Shown: positions 51,342-60,054 of the stretch, piece by piece
Position numbering within the stretch: the stretch's first letter is position 1
Layout: each line of letters opens with the position of its first letter
NCBI GenBank assembly: GCA_028284945.1
Contig: JANQQJ010000037.1
Coordinates: forward strand, 1 to 64,000
Reading direction: 5' to 3'
Length of the DNA: 64,000 bases
From: Alphaproteobacteria bacterium
Lineage (GTDB): Bacteria; Pseudomonadota; Alphaproteobacteria; SMXS01
Position numbers and translations under genes: made by a program
The notes under the pieces: generated by a model
Seen by the model: the letters and a program-made list of their open reading frames with translations, nothing else
The model's database searches: none
Told to the model about the DNA's origin: nothing

Positions 51342-52828
51342 CTGGGCTGGATCAACATTTACCGGCGCTGCAGGTCGCGGTGCCGATGGTCGCTTCGGCG
51401 TTTGTCGTGCTGCTCAACCCCAAGGGCCTTGCATGGGCGGCGACAACGGCTGTCAGCGCCATGTCATTTGCGATTGCCATTCAGCTCACAATGCTAGTCA
51501 CCGCAGGGACCCCGCTTACCTATGCGATGGGCTCCTGGCCTGCGCCTTTCGGTATCGCTCTTGAAGTCGATTCGCTGAGCGCCCTCCTTCTGCTGGTCAT
51601 CACAGGTGCATCGACCATTGCCCTGATCGGTGCAAGGGCCAGCATTGATGCGCAGATCGCGGCCGACAGGCAGATTTACTTCTATTCGGCATGGTTGTTG
51701 GCGGTGGCCGGCCTTGCCGGCATTGTGGTGTCGGCAGATGCGTTCAATATCTTCGTCTTCATGGAGATATCGTCTCTGGCCAGTTACGTCCTTATCGCGG
51801 GCGGGCCGGACCGGCGTGCGCTGCCTGCCGTATTCAAGTATCTCATCATGGGGACCATCGGCGCCACCTTCTATCTGATTGGGGTCGGCCTCATTTACAT
51901 GATGACCGGCACCCTCAATCTGGCCGATATGGAGTTGCGTATCGCTGGGGTGTCGGATCAGCGGCCCATTCTCGCCGCGGCAGGCTTCATCACCGTGGGC
52001 CTTGCGCTGAAAGCCGCCGTCTTCCCGCTTCATATTTGGCTACCCAACGCATACACCTATGCGCCCCATATGGTAACGGCCTTTCTGGCAGCATGTGCCA
52101 CGAAGGTTTCGCTTTATGTGCTGTTGCGGTTCGATTTCTTCGTCTTCCAGCAGAATCTGGACGGCCACACCTTCCAGTTCGCTGCTTATCTGATGCCGCT
52201 TGCGATCCTTGGGATTCTCGTTGGTTCGGCGGTCGCGATGTTTGAGGGAAATCTGAAACGTCTGCTCGCGTTCTCCTCCGTGGCGCAGATCGGTTACATC
52301 ATGCTGGGTGCCAGCCTGTTGAGCGCGGCGGGATTAACCGCGGGCATCGTCCACATTTTCAATCACGCTCTGGCCAAAGGCGCGTTATTTCTCGCTCTTG
52401 GCGCATTTGCATTGGCGTGCACCAGCCTGCGCTTTGAGACGATCGGGGGAATCGCGCGGGCGATGCCGTGGACTTTCGGGGCCTTTGTTCTAGCCGGACT
52501 CAGCCTGATCGGTGTGCCCGGCACGGCCGGTTTCATCAGTAAGTGGCACCTTATCGGTGCGGCCATGGAACTGGGTCCGCCAGGCCTTGCATTGGTCGCG
52601 GTCATTCTGATCAGTTCGCTGATGGCTGTTGTCTATATCTGGCGCATCGTCGAAGCCGCATGCTTTGGTGCGGCACCTGCCGACTTTCCGGATGTCCGCG
52701 TTCCGCCATTGCTGGTCACCATGATCTGGGTTGCCGCGATTACCAATATCGTGTTCGGTCTTGTGCCTGACCTGCCGTTGGAACTTTCACGCGACGCTGC
52801 GGCGTCGCTGCTGGGGCATGTGAAATGA
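51338..52828 (+). CDS. mrpD: MrpD-type NuoL/M/N antiporter subunit, copy 1
   Basis: A 496-residue polytopic protein (about 14 helices) of the complex-I antiporter family. The key Glu is in FMEISSLASYVLIA and the TM7 lysine in LKAAVFPLHIWLPNA; another Lys is in HALAKGALFLALG. It starts at GTG 51338, overlapping mrpC by 4 bp. It probably moves protons coupled to cation export. Confidence 0.92.
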   Translation: MTGLDQHLPALQVAVPMVASAFVVLLNPKGLAWAATTAVSAMSFAIAIQLTMLVTAGTPLTYAMGSWPAPFGIALEVDSLSALLLLVITGASTIALIGARASIDAQIAADRQIYFYSAWLLAVAGLAGIVVSADAFNIFVFMEISSLASYVLIAGGPDRRALPAVFKYLIMGTIGATFYLIGVGLIYMMTGTLNLADMELRIAGVSDQRPILAAAGFITVGLALKAAVFPLHIWLPNAYTYAPHMVTAFLAACATKVSLYVLLRFDFFVFQQNLDGHTFQFAAYLMPLAILGILVGSAVAMFEGNLKRLLAFSSVAQIGYIMLGASLLSAAGLTAGIVHIFNHALAKGALFLALGAFALACTSLRFETIGGIARAMPWTFGAFVLAGLSLIGVPGTAGFISKWHLIGAAMELGPPGLALVAVILISSLMAVVYIWRIVEAACFGAAPADFPDVRVPPLLVTMIWVAAITNIVFGLVPDLPLELSRDAAASLLGHVK

Positions 52829-54294
52829 CCCCGGAAAACCTGATCATTGCCGCCCTGATCGTGCCGCTGATTGGCGCAGTGCTGATCGCGCTCACTGGGC
52901 GGATCAACGCCAATTTGCGGGAAGCGGTGACTCTCACCACCGCAGGCACGCTGGCCTATATTGTTTGGAACATCGTCCCTACTGTCTTTGAAGGTGGACG
53001 CCCCGCTGTCACGCTGGCCGAAGTGATGCCAGGCGTAACCATCGGGTTCGAGGTTGAACCGATCGGCATGTTGTTCGCGGCTCTTGCGTCGAGCCTGTGG
53101 ATTATCAACTCGATTTATTCAATCGGGTATATGCGCGGCAACAACGAGAAGCACCAGACCCGCTTCTACGTAATGTTCGCCGTGTCACTGGCGGCGGCCA
53201 TGGGGATCGCCTTTTCCAGCAATCTCTTCACACTGTTCTTGTTCTATGAAGCGTTGACGCTGGCGACATACCCGCTGGTATCCCACAAGGGTGATGCAGA
53301 CACGGTAAAGTCCGCCCGTGTCTATCTCGGGCTGTTGTTGGCGACGTCGATTGGCCTATTCCTGCCGGCGATTATCTGGACTTATGGCGTCGCGGGCACC
53401 GGGGATTTTGTCCTTGGCGGTATTCTGGAAGGCAAAATCGCGGGCCCCGCCGTCGGCCTGTTGCTGGTGCTGTTCGTATTCGGGGTTGGTAAGGCAGCGG
53501 TGATGCCGGTCCACCGCTGGTTGCCAGCGGCCATGGTTGCGCCGACACCGGTCAGCGCGCTGCTCCACGCGGTTGCGGTGGTGAAGGCAGGCGTTTTTAC
53601 GGTTACCAAGGTCATCGTCTATATCTTCGGTGTTGATTTCCTGTTCAGCGAACCCAGCAGTGGGTGGCTGATCTATGCCGCCTCGTTCACGATTATCGCC
53701 GCGAGCGTCGTCGCCCTGCGGCAACAGAATCTCAAGCGCCTGCTTGCGTATTCGACCGTGGCCCAATTGTCTTATGTCGTTATGGCAGCGGCGATCCTGA
53801 AACCGTTGGCTGAAATCGGCGCGTCAATTCACATGGTCGCGCACGCCTTTGGCAAGATCACGCTGTTTTTTGCCGCCGGTGCGATCTATGTCGCCGCCCA
53901 CAAGACGGAACTGTTTCAGCTAAAGGGCATCGGCAGGCGCATGCCGATTACGATGGGAGCGTTTACGATTGGCGCCCTCAGCATGATTGGCGTCCCGCCG
54001 ACAGGTGGATTTGTCTCTAAATGGTACATTCTCGCTGGTGCCTTTCAGGACGATAACTATCTGGCGATTGCAACGATCATCCTGAGTACGGCGTTGAACG
54101 CTGCATACTTCCTGCCCATCGTCTACATGGCCTGGTTCATGCGTGAAGACGTGCCGCCGGAAAAGCCGCATGGTGAAGCGCCATGGCCTTCGGTCCTTGC
54201 GCTTGCGATAACCGCTGCGCTTACGATTGGTTTCTTCCTTTTCAACGGGCCGGCGCTCGAGCTGGAGCGCCAGTTGTTCATGGGTACGTCATGA
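52825..54294 (+). CDS. MrpD-type NuoL/M/N antiporter subunit, copy 2
   Basis: A 489-residue paralogue with the same features: Glu in FYEALTLATYPLVSH, Lys in GVGKAAVMPVHRWLPAA, and a second Lys in HAFGKITLFFAAG. It overlaps copy 1 by 4 bp. Two adjacent canonical antiporter-like subunits may give the complex more than one ion channel, as in complex I. Confidence 0.9.
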   Translation: MTPENLIIAALIVPLIGAVLIALTGRINANLREAVTLTTAGTLAYIVWNIVPTVFEGGRPAVTLAEVMPGVTIGFEVEPIGMLFAALASSLWIINSIYSIGYMRGNNEKHQTRFYVMFAVSLAAAMGIAFSSNLFTLFLFYEALTLATYPLVSHKGDADTVKSARVYLGLLLATSIGLFLPAIIWTYGVAGTGDFVLGGILEGKIAGPAVGLLLVLFVFGVGKAAVMPVHRWLPAAMVAPTPVSALLHAVAVVKAGVFTVTKVIVYIFGVDFLFSEPSSGWLIYAASFTIIAASVVALRQQNLKRLLAYSTVAQLSYVVMAAAILKPLAEIGASIHMVAHAFGKITLFFAAGAIYVAAHKTELFQLKGIGRRMPITMGAFTIGALSMIGVPPTGGFVSKWYILAGAFQDDNYLAIATIILSTALNAAYFLPIVYMAWFMREDVPPEKPHGEAPWPSVLALAITAALTIGFFLFNGPALELERQLFMGTS

Positions 54295-54560
54295 CAAATC
54301 CGCAAGACGACAATCACTGGCTGGTCAGGCCATCAACAATCAAAGTTCTGTGGTGGGTCTTTAGCGGCATCCTCGCGCTGACGGTCCTGCTGCAGCTGAT
54401 GTTCAAGGTGAAAGGTTATTTCGACGTCGACGGATGGTTCGGCTTCGGCGCGGCCTATGGTTTTCTCGCCTGCCTCGCGATGGTGATTGTGGCGAAAGGC
54501 CTAGGCTTTGTGCTGAAGCGCGGCGAAGACTATTACGCGGAGGATCAGAACGATGATTGA
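54291..54560 (+). CDS. small membrane protein between antiporter subunits
   Basis: An 89-residue protein starting at ATG 54291, overlapping copy 2 by 4 bp and the next gene by 8 bp. Two transmembrane helices (about 18-38 and 48-68) and a charged C-terminus RGEDYYAEDQNDD. It resembles no Mrp subunit I know, but its place inside the operon with overlaps on both sides suggests it is part of the complex. Confidence 0.78.
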   Translation: MTNPQDDNHWLVRPSTIKVLWWVFSGILALTVLLQLMFKVKGYFDVDGWFGFGAAYGFLACLAMVIVAKGLGFVLKRGEDYYAEDQNDD

Positions 54561-56259
54561 GTTCATTCCTCCCGCACTCTTTATGCTGCTGGCCGCGCTG
54601 CTGATCGGACCGGCCCGCGGCCACCTTCGATCGGCAATCGTCTTGGTGGCCCCGCTGGTGACGCTTTGGGCGATCTGGCTGGTGCCGGATGGCGTCGTCT
54701 TCGAGATTCCGTTCCTCGATTATCAGATTCAACCTATTGAAGGCAGCCCGGTCCGGCGCCTGTTCGCCACGATTTTCGCGATTATGGCTTTTGTCGGCGG
54801 GCTATACGCCTTCCGCACCGCCAAATGGTACGAACTGGCCGCCGCCTTTGCTTATGCCGCGGGCGCCATCGGCGTCAGCTTTGCTGGTGATTTGATCAGC
54901 CTGTTCCTGTTCTGGGAACTGATGGCGCTGTTCTCGACTGTTGTCGTCTGGTGCGGCGGCACACCGGCCGCGCGCGCTGCGGGCATCCGATACGCCATCA
55001 TGCATTTGCTGGGCGGCGTGATTCTGAAGGTTGGGATCGAAGGGGTTATCGTTCACACCGGCTCAATCGAAATTCAGCCAATGCTGGCGACTAATTTCGA
55101 TACCTGGATGATCATGATTGGCATCCTTATCAATGCGGCAGCCCCGCCCGTGTCGGCCTGGCTGTCGGACTCCTATCCCAATGCCAGCGCGACGGGGTCG
55201 GTATTTCTGTCTGCCTTTACGACGAAAACAGCTGTCCTGGCGCTGATCCTGTTGTTCCCGGGCGAGGGGGTTCTGATTTGGATCGGCCTCTTCATGGTGA
55301 TGTACGGCATCATCTATGCTCTGCTGGAGAACGACATCAGGCGCATTCTGGCCTTTTCGATCGTCAACCAGGTGGGGTTCATGGTCTGCGCCGTCGGTAT
55401 TGGCACAGAGATGGCGCTCAACGGCGCGGCGGCGCACGCCTTTGCCCATATCATCTATAAGGCGCTTTTGTTCATGAGCGCAGGCGTCGTCGTTTATCGC
55501 ACGGGCATGAACCGTTGTACTGACGTCGGTGGTCTGTTTCGAACCATGCCGCTTACAGCCATTTGCGGCATTATCGGCGCCTTGGCGATTTCAGGATTTC
55601 CGCTGACCTCGGGCTTTACGACCAAGACCATGATTTCCCAGGCCGCGGCCAACGAAAGCCTGGTGATTGTCTACTTCATGCTTGCCGCGGCATCGGCTGG
55701 CGTCTTCTTGCACGCGGGCATCAAGTTTCCCTGGTTTGTTTTCTTCCAGAAGGATTCCGGGCTACGGCCTAAGGACGCGCCCTGGAATATGGGCGCAGCC
55801 ATGGTGATCTTCTCAGCGCTCTGCATCCTGTTGGGCGTCGCGCCGGGGCTGCTTTACCAGTTCCTTCCCTATCCGGTTGAGTATGAAGCCTATACGGCCG
55901 GAAAGGTGGTGTTCTATCTCCAGCTTCTGTTGTTCTCCGGGCTCGCGTTCTTCCTGTTGTTGCCGCTAATGAAGCGAACCCTGACCATCAGCCTCGACGC
56001 GGACTGGCTGTGGCGTGTGCTGCTGTTCAAATTTGCGATGCTGATCTACGACCTTTTTGCCGGCCTGGGCCGGACAATCAGAAAGACGTCCCAAGCGTCC
56101 CTGGCGCGGGCACAGGGTTTCATGATCAAACACTTTAGCCTTCCCGAATCCGGATCAAGCGAAGAGCCTGGTTTGTTTGCCCGGACATGGCCCATTGGCA
56201 GCACGGCGTTGTGGATTGCCGTGCTTCTGACCGCCTATGTAGTGGTCTATTACTTCTAG
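54553..56259 (+). CDS. NuoL/M/N-like antiporter subunit, copy 3, altered lysine motif
   Basis: A 568-residue polytopic protein of the same superfamily. The Glu in FWELMALFSTVVVW is kept, but the TM7 motif reads INAAAPPVSAWLSDSY, so the conserved Lys and His are replaced (Asn/Ser). A later Lys persists (HIIYKALLFMSAG). C-terminal extension of about 80 residues contains an amphipathic segment. This branch may be structurally integral but impaired for proton movement, or use other residues. Last gene of the operon. Confidence 0.88.
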   Translation: MIEFIPPALFMLLAALLIGPARGHLRSAIVLVAPLVTLWAIWLVPDGVVFEIPFLDYQIQPIEGSPVRRLFATIFAIMAFVGGLYAFRTAKWYELAAAFAYAAGAIGVSFAGDLISLFLFWELMALFSTVVVWCGGTPAARAAGIRYAIMHLLGGVILKVGIEGVIVHTGSIEIQPMLATNFDTWMIMIGILINAAAPPVSAWLSDSYPNASATGSVFLSAFTTKTAVLALILLFPGEGVLIWIGLFMVMYGIIYALLENDIRRILAFSIVNQVGFMVCAVGIGTEMALNGAAAHAFAHIIYKALLFMSAGVVVYRTGMNRCTDVGGLFRTMPLTAICGIIGALAISGFPLTSGFTTKTMISQAAANESLVIVYFMLAAASAGVFLHAGIKFPWFVFFQKDSGLRPKDAPWNMGAAMVIFSALCILLGVAPGLLYQFLPYPVEYEAYTAGKVVFYLQLLLFSGLAFFLLLPLMKRTLTISLDADWLWRVLLFKFAMLIYDLFAGLGRTIRKTSQASLARAQGFMIKHFSLPESGSSEEPGLFARTWPIGSTALWIAVLLTAYVVVYYF

Positions 56260-56308
56260 ATCACGATCGGTTTAGGTGGGTTCACCTAAACCGATAAACG
56301 TGATCTAG
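56256..56308. repeat. long palindromic repeat, likely bidirectional terminator or REP-type element
   Basis: Nearly perfect inverted repeat: outer arms CTAGATCACG / CGTGATCTAG and inner arms ATCGGTTTAGGTG / CACCTAAACCGAT around a GGTT loop, broken only by AAA. It begins inside the stop codon of the last antiporter gene. Similar palindromes with GGTTTAGGTG arms are known as intergenic repeats in alphaproteobacteria. No T-run follows, but the stem is long enough to end transcription or protect mRNA. Confidence 0.75.
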
Positions 56309-56320
56309 ATTCAACAAGTG

Positions 56321-56375
56321 AGAGCGGGATCGGACGGAAAACCGGTATCCACTTTTCCTGATCCCGCTCTAGAGT
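56321..56375. repeat. second palindromic element, GAGCGGGATC type
   Basis: Inverted arms AGAGCGGGATC (56321-56331) and GATCCCGCTCT (56360-56370) flank an interior with GGAAAACCGGTATCCACTTTTCC-like self-complementarity (split here for length). This corresponds to a widely distributed alphaproteobacterial intergenic repeat. It lies 12 bp after the first palindrome, so the two together form a compound repeat region in the gap before the lipoprotein gene. Confidence 0.7.
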
Positions 56376-56411
56376 TTGCTGTGAGCTATCGGCTGCTGCG
56401 CTAGTCGGCCA

Positions 56412-56939
56412 TCATGGAAAGCCCCGGCACTCGTTCTGTTCGAGCTCGCATTCGGTGTTTTGCGGGTCAAAGCAGCAATCGGGGATGGGCGCGCCATCGA
56501 TAACAATCGTCGTCGGCCCGCCTGTTTCGGGTAAGTCGCCGTCAAGAACCAAGGTCGGGAACGTTAGCCCATTGTCGGCCACGGTGACGTCGGTGAACTC
56601 GACGATTGCCGGGGCGTGTCCTTCAACCACAACAGCAGCATTGGGCGGATTGTCGGCGAAGTTGTCATGCCCATAAGACCAGAAATGTCCCAGTCTTTGC
56701 GATTGCATGCTGCCGACTCGGTGTTCCGGGCGATCCGTGAACCAGGTCAGGGACGGTCCGACGCCTCTGAGGACAAGGTCGGTGCCGTCGAATGTGACGG
56801 ATGTGCCATGAGCGACGATCAGAATTGAGGCATGCGAAATATCCCCATCTTGGGAGGGGGCGTCCGCGGGTTCGTTTTCGCTGCAACCCGACAATACGGA
56901 AACAAGTACTATACCGGCCAGGACCCGTGCGGCGTTCAT
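56412..56939 (-). CDS. lipoprotein with beta-sheet domain, unknown function
   Basis: A 175-residue protein with a lipobox LSGC (LVSVLSGCSEN). The mature part looks beta-rich, with ILIVAHGTSVTFDGTDLVLRG and PAIVEFTDVTVADNGL resembling ligand or metal-binding beta domains, and a Cys-rich end (PDCCFDP, TECELEQNEC). Function unknown. It stands alone. Confidence 0.72.
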   Translation of the reverse strand: MNAARVLAGIVLVSVLSGCSENEPADAPSQDGDISHASILIVAHGTSVTFDGTDLVLRGVGPSLTWFTDRPEHRVGSMQSQRLGHFWSYGHDNFADNPPNAAVVVEGHAPAIVEFTDVTVADNGLTFPTLVLDGDLPETGGPTTIVIDGAPIPDCCFDPQNTECELEQNECRGFP

Positions 56940-57098
56940 GAGCTTTTCTCCATCACCTGGTCATTTTGTCACTGGCGGCAGCTAGGTCTCTATGCCTGTT
57001 ATCGGGTAACGGCTGAGCTGAACCGCGCGGTACCAATCATTCAAGTGCTAAGGATAACACACGCCTGCCGCGCCCGTGCACTCGCGCTTGAAAGTGCA

Positions 57099-57857
57099 CT
57101 AGAACCGCATGCCTTTAACCTGGCCACCATCGATGATGATGTTTTTGCCGGTCACCCAACTGGCGCGTGGGCTCAGCAGAAAGACCACAACGTCGGCGAC
57201 CTCTTCAGGCGTGCCATAGCGGCCCATGGCGATGCCGTCTTGGATGGATTTGAATACTTCGGGCCGGTCCTGTTCAATCCGATGCCACGACCCGCCCTCG
57301 AAATAGATTGACCCGGGCGAGACGATATTGACGCGGACACCCGATGGGCCCAGCGCCTGGGCCAGCTGTTCCCCATAAGTGATCAGCGCCGTTTTCATCG
57401 CGTTATAGGACTGGGGCATCACAAAGGTCTCGACGGCCGCTGTGCTGGAAATAAACACAACCGCGCCCTTCGATGCCTGAAGGCTGGTTGTGAGTTCCTC
57501 AATGCCCCGCACAGCGCCCAGAAGGTCGATCTCCAGATTGGCGCGCCAATTCTCTTCGCTGCCGCCGCCCCCGCCACCGGAGACGTTGGGGACAAACATG
57601 TCGCATCCGCCAAGTTGCTCCACCGCTTGATTCAGCCAGGCGCGGTAGGCGTCACCATCGGACACATCAACAGCGGCCCCGAATGCGGTGGCCCCATTGG
57701 CCGTTAGGTCGGAAATGGTCTCGTTGACCGCATCGGCATCACGGGCACACAACGCCACCGAAACACCCTCTTCAACAAGTTGATTGACGATCCGGCGGCC
57801 GATACCGCGGGTGGCGCCGGTGACGATGGCTTTCTTGCCGTTAATTTTCAGGTCCAT
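57099..57857 (-). CDS. short-chain dehydrogenase/reductase
   Basis: A 252-residue classical SDR: cofactor motif VTGATRGIGRRIV (TGxxxGxG), Ser of the triad in FISSTAAVETF, and the YxxxK in SYNAMKTALITYG, with PGSIYFEGGSWHR after it. It uses NAD(P)(H) on alcohol or keto substrates. Last in a set of four genes on the minus strand that diverges from the Rieske/P450 genes, so a catabolic step is likely. Confidence 0.93.
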   Translation of the reverse strand: MDLKINGKKAIVTGATRGIGRRIVNQLVEEGVSVALCARDADAVNETISDLTANGATAFGAAVDVSDGDAYRAWLNQAVEQLGGCDMFVPNVSGGGGGGSEENWRANLEIDLLGAVRGIEELTTSLQASKGAVVFISSTAAVETFVMPQSYNAMKTALITYGEQLAQALGPSGVRVNIVSPGSIYFEGGSWHRIEQDRPEVFKSIQDGIAMGRYGTPEEVADVVVFLLSPRASWVTGKNIIIDGGQVKGMRF

Positions 57858-57872
57858 AGCGGGCTCCGGGTC

Positions 57873-58412
57873 TTAGCGGGACGGGAAGGGCTCGACACCT
57901 TCTTCGACCGGCAGGTCGAGGCTGTTGAGCGTTATGGCGACGAGCATGAATTGCGCGGTCACGAGTAGGAAATCGATCAGTTGCTTCGGTGAGTAATGCG
58001 CGGCCAGCAGGTCCCAGGTCTCCTTGCTGACCCGCCAGTCATTCTGAATTTCGTCGACCGCCTGCATCAAGGCACGTTCATTTTCCGGCAGCGCGCTGGT
58101 TTCTGGTCCTTCGACGATGGCGTCGAAGTCAGCATCGGTGAAGCCAATCGATCGGCACAGGCCACCATGCAGACCCCACTCATAGGGTGACTGCGCGTTC
58201 CAGGCGACCCGCATGATCGCCACTTCCCGGTCGCGCTCAGGCAGCGCATTGCCAAGCAGAATGTGTTCGGCAAAACCCATCCAGCGCACCATGGTCTCCG
58301 GGCTGTGTGCCAGCGACCGGTGCAAGGCATAGGGCCAGTCCTTGAGGATCTGTTTGATCTCCTCAGGTGCATCTTCGTCGCTTATGAGCGGCAGGCGGGG
58401 GCCATCGGTCAT
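57873..58412 (-). CDS. carboxymuconolactone decarboxylase-like (AhpD-type) protein
   Basis: A 179-residue helical protein of the CMD family: MGFAEHILLGNALPERDREVAIMRVAWNAQSPYEW is the characteristic core (about 45-80), but the AhpD CxxC redox site is absent. Members include true decarboxylases in aromatic breakdown and many redox proteins; the lack of CxxC favours a non-AhpD role. Start overlaps the ThuA gene by 4 bp, and 15 bp separates it from the downstream SDR gene. Confidence 0.87.
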   Translation of the reverse strand: MTDGPRLPLISDEDAPEEIKQILKDWPYALHRSLAHSPETMVRWMGFAEHILLGNALPERDREVAIMRVAWNAQSPYEWGLHGGLCRSIGFTDADFDAIVEGPETSALPENERALMQAVDEIQNDWRVSKETWDLLAAHYSPKQLIDFLLVTAQFMLVAITLNSLDLPVEEGVEPFPSR

Positions 58413-59173
58413 TGTTGATCTCCATCATCAAGCCGTGCGGCCCAACGGATGCCGCGTTGCAATATCCTGTGGAATTCGGGTGTCGCCCAAGATCCGTCCT
58501 CAACTTCCGGGTAATAGGGGGTCCGGTGCGGCGCGTCCCAATGGCCGCGTTTGTGGCCCAAGGTGAAATAGAGGACTTCGCCATCGCCGACCCGGTTGAT
58601 GTAGAGAACCGGGCGTGCCGCATCGTCCGGCCATTGATCGCGGATGAACCCTGGCGCCTCGCCAGAGAACCGTGTGGCCAACAGCACCTCCGGTTCGCCA
58701 AAAAAGTCGGACAGGTAAAGCTCGTCGGTGGTCTCGAAAGGCTTGATCCCTTTGACGAGTGGATGGGATGAATCTGTCACCTCTACCTCAAACGGCCCCA
58801 TGGCCGGGTGGGCAATAAACTGGCTGCCCAGAGTTTCCATGAAGGTCCTGGCGCGTGGTGGGGCTTCGACACCGGCTTCGGACCATTCAAGCACCGAGTT
58901 CGTACCGTGAAGTGCAAACCAGCGTTTGCCGTCGGCGACAAACTGGTGCAGAGCATCCTGTGCTGCCTGACTGGGTTCGACGTTGCAGGTATAGGCGATC
59001 ACAAAGTCGGCGGCACTCAGGCTGTCCAGATCTTCGAAACTCGTCGCCACGGTGACCCGCACGTGTGGATAGGCCGCCAGCAGTTTCAGCAGTTCCAGCC
59101 GGACGAAGTCAAAGTCATGCGACGCACCGCCGATAACAAGATGACCATTCAATCGCGCCGGATGCCCGTTCAT
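58409..59173 (-). CDS. ThuA-domain protein
   Basis: A 254-residue protein with the ThuA fold (class I glutamine amidotransferase-like): HLVIGGASHDFDFVRLELLK, WFALHGTNSVLEW, HPLVKGIKPFETTDELY, and RVGDGEVLYFTLGHKRGHWD. ThuA proteins act in sugar (trehalose/sucrose) catabolism, but others occur in degradation of diverse compounds; the reaction is uncertain. Overlaps both neighbours by 4 bp. Confidence 0.9.
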   Translation of the reverse strand: MNGHPARLNGHLVIGGASHDFDFVRLELLKLLAAYPHVRVTVATSFEDLDSLSAADFVIAYTCNVEPSQAAQDALHQFVADGKRWFALHGTNSVLEWSEAGVEAPPRARTFMETLGSQFIAHPAMGPFEVEVTDSSHPLVKGIKPFETTDELYLSDFFGEPEVLLATRFSGEAPGFIRDQWPDDAARPVLYINRVGDGEVLYFTLGHKRGHWDAPHRTPYYPEVEDGSWATPEFHRILQRGIRWAARLDDGDQQ

Positions 59174-59952
59174 AGCGACAACCCACCATCGACCGCCAGG
59201 TCGGCCCCTGTAATGAAGCGCGCCTCTTCAGAGGCCAAGAACGCGACCGCATTGGCAATGTCCGAAGGCTCGGCGATGAAGCCGATGGGATGGGCTGCGA
59301 TCCGTCTTGCCATGGCCGCGTCATAGTCACCGCTGTCGTGCGATAGTTTTTCGATCATGGGGGTACGGACAGAGCCCGGATAGACCGTGTTGCAGCGGAT
59401 GGCGTATCCCTGTTCCGCGCAATGCAGCGCGACCGATTTCGTTAGGATACGAACGGCGGCTTTCGACGCGCTATAAGCAGGCATCACCGCATTCGTCTTC
59501 AGGCCCAGCGCGGAAGAGATATTGATTATGGAGCCGCCGCCCGACCGGTGGATCAGTGGAATGGCATGGTGGCATCCCAGAAAGACCCCATCCGCGTTCA
59601 CCGAATTGACTTTGCGCCAATGGGCAAAGTCGGCGTCTTCGACGGTTGCGGGCAGGCTCACCCCTGCGTTGTTGACCAGAATGTTAAGTGCACCGGCGTC
59701 TGCCGTAATCTGTTCAATCGCTGCCGCCCAAGCGCTGTCATCGGAGACATCCAGAGGCAAAAAGCTAACTTCAGGCCCAAGCTCTTCGGCCAAAACCTTT
59801 GCTTTGCCGGCTTGGATATCGCCAATCAGGACCTGGGCGCCCTCCTCGGCGAATAGCTTCACGCAGGCGGCCCCAACGCCGTCGGCGCCGCCGGTGACCA
59901 GCACAATCTGCCCGTCAAATCTGTCGGTCTTTTGCGCCACCTGCGTCACCAT
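59170..59952 (-). CDS. short-chain dehydrogenase/reductase
   Basis: A 260-residue classical SDR: VTGGADGVGAACV (TGxxxGxG), NNAGVS, Ser in INISSALGLKT, YxxxK in YSASKAAVRIL, and the C-terminal signature DLAVDGGLSL. First gene of the four-gene minus-strand set; divergent from the Rieske gene. Probably oxidises a hydroxylated intermediate made by the oxygenases. Confidence 0.93.
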   Translation of the reverse strand: MVTQVAQKTDRFDGQIVLVTGGADGVGAACVKLFAEEGAQVLIGDIQAGKAKVLAEELGPEVSFLPLDVSDDSAWAAAIEQITADAGALNILVNNAGVSLPATVEDADFAHWRKVNSVNADGVFLGCHHAIPLIHRSGGGSIINISSALGLKTNAVMPAYSASKAAVRILTKSVALHCAEQGYAIRCNTVYPGSVRTPMIEKLSHDSGDYDAAMARRIAAHPIGFIAEPSDIANAVAFLASEEARFITGADLAVDGGLSL

Positions 59953-60054
59953 CCCCGTTTTTCGTCTTGTGGCATTGTCAGAATTCTTACAAGCTTGTAT
60001 AAATTATTGCAACGTCTCTCGATGGCCATATCCAACGAATAAACGGGGAAATTC
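59953..60054. promoter_or_regulatory. divergent promoter with palindromic operator candidate
   Basis: A 102-bp region between divergent catabolic operons. It contains the perfect 12-bp palindrome TACAAGCTTGTA at 59988-59999, a size and symmetry typical of TetR-family operators, and an AT-rich stretch after it (TATAAATTATTG). A TetR gene sits at the end of the plus-strand set. Confidence 0.5.
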
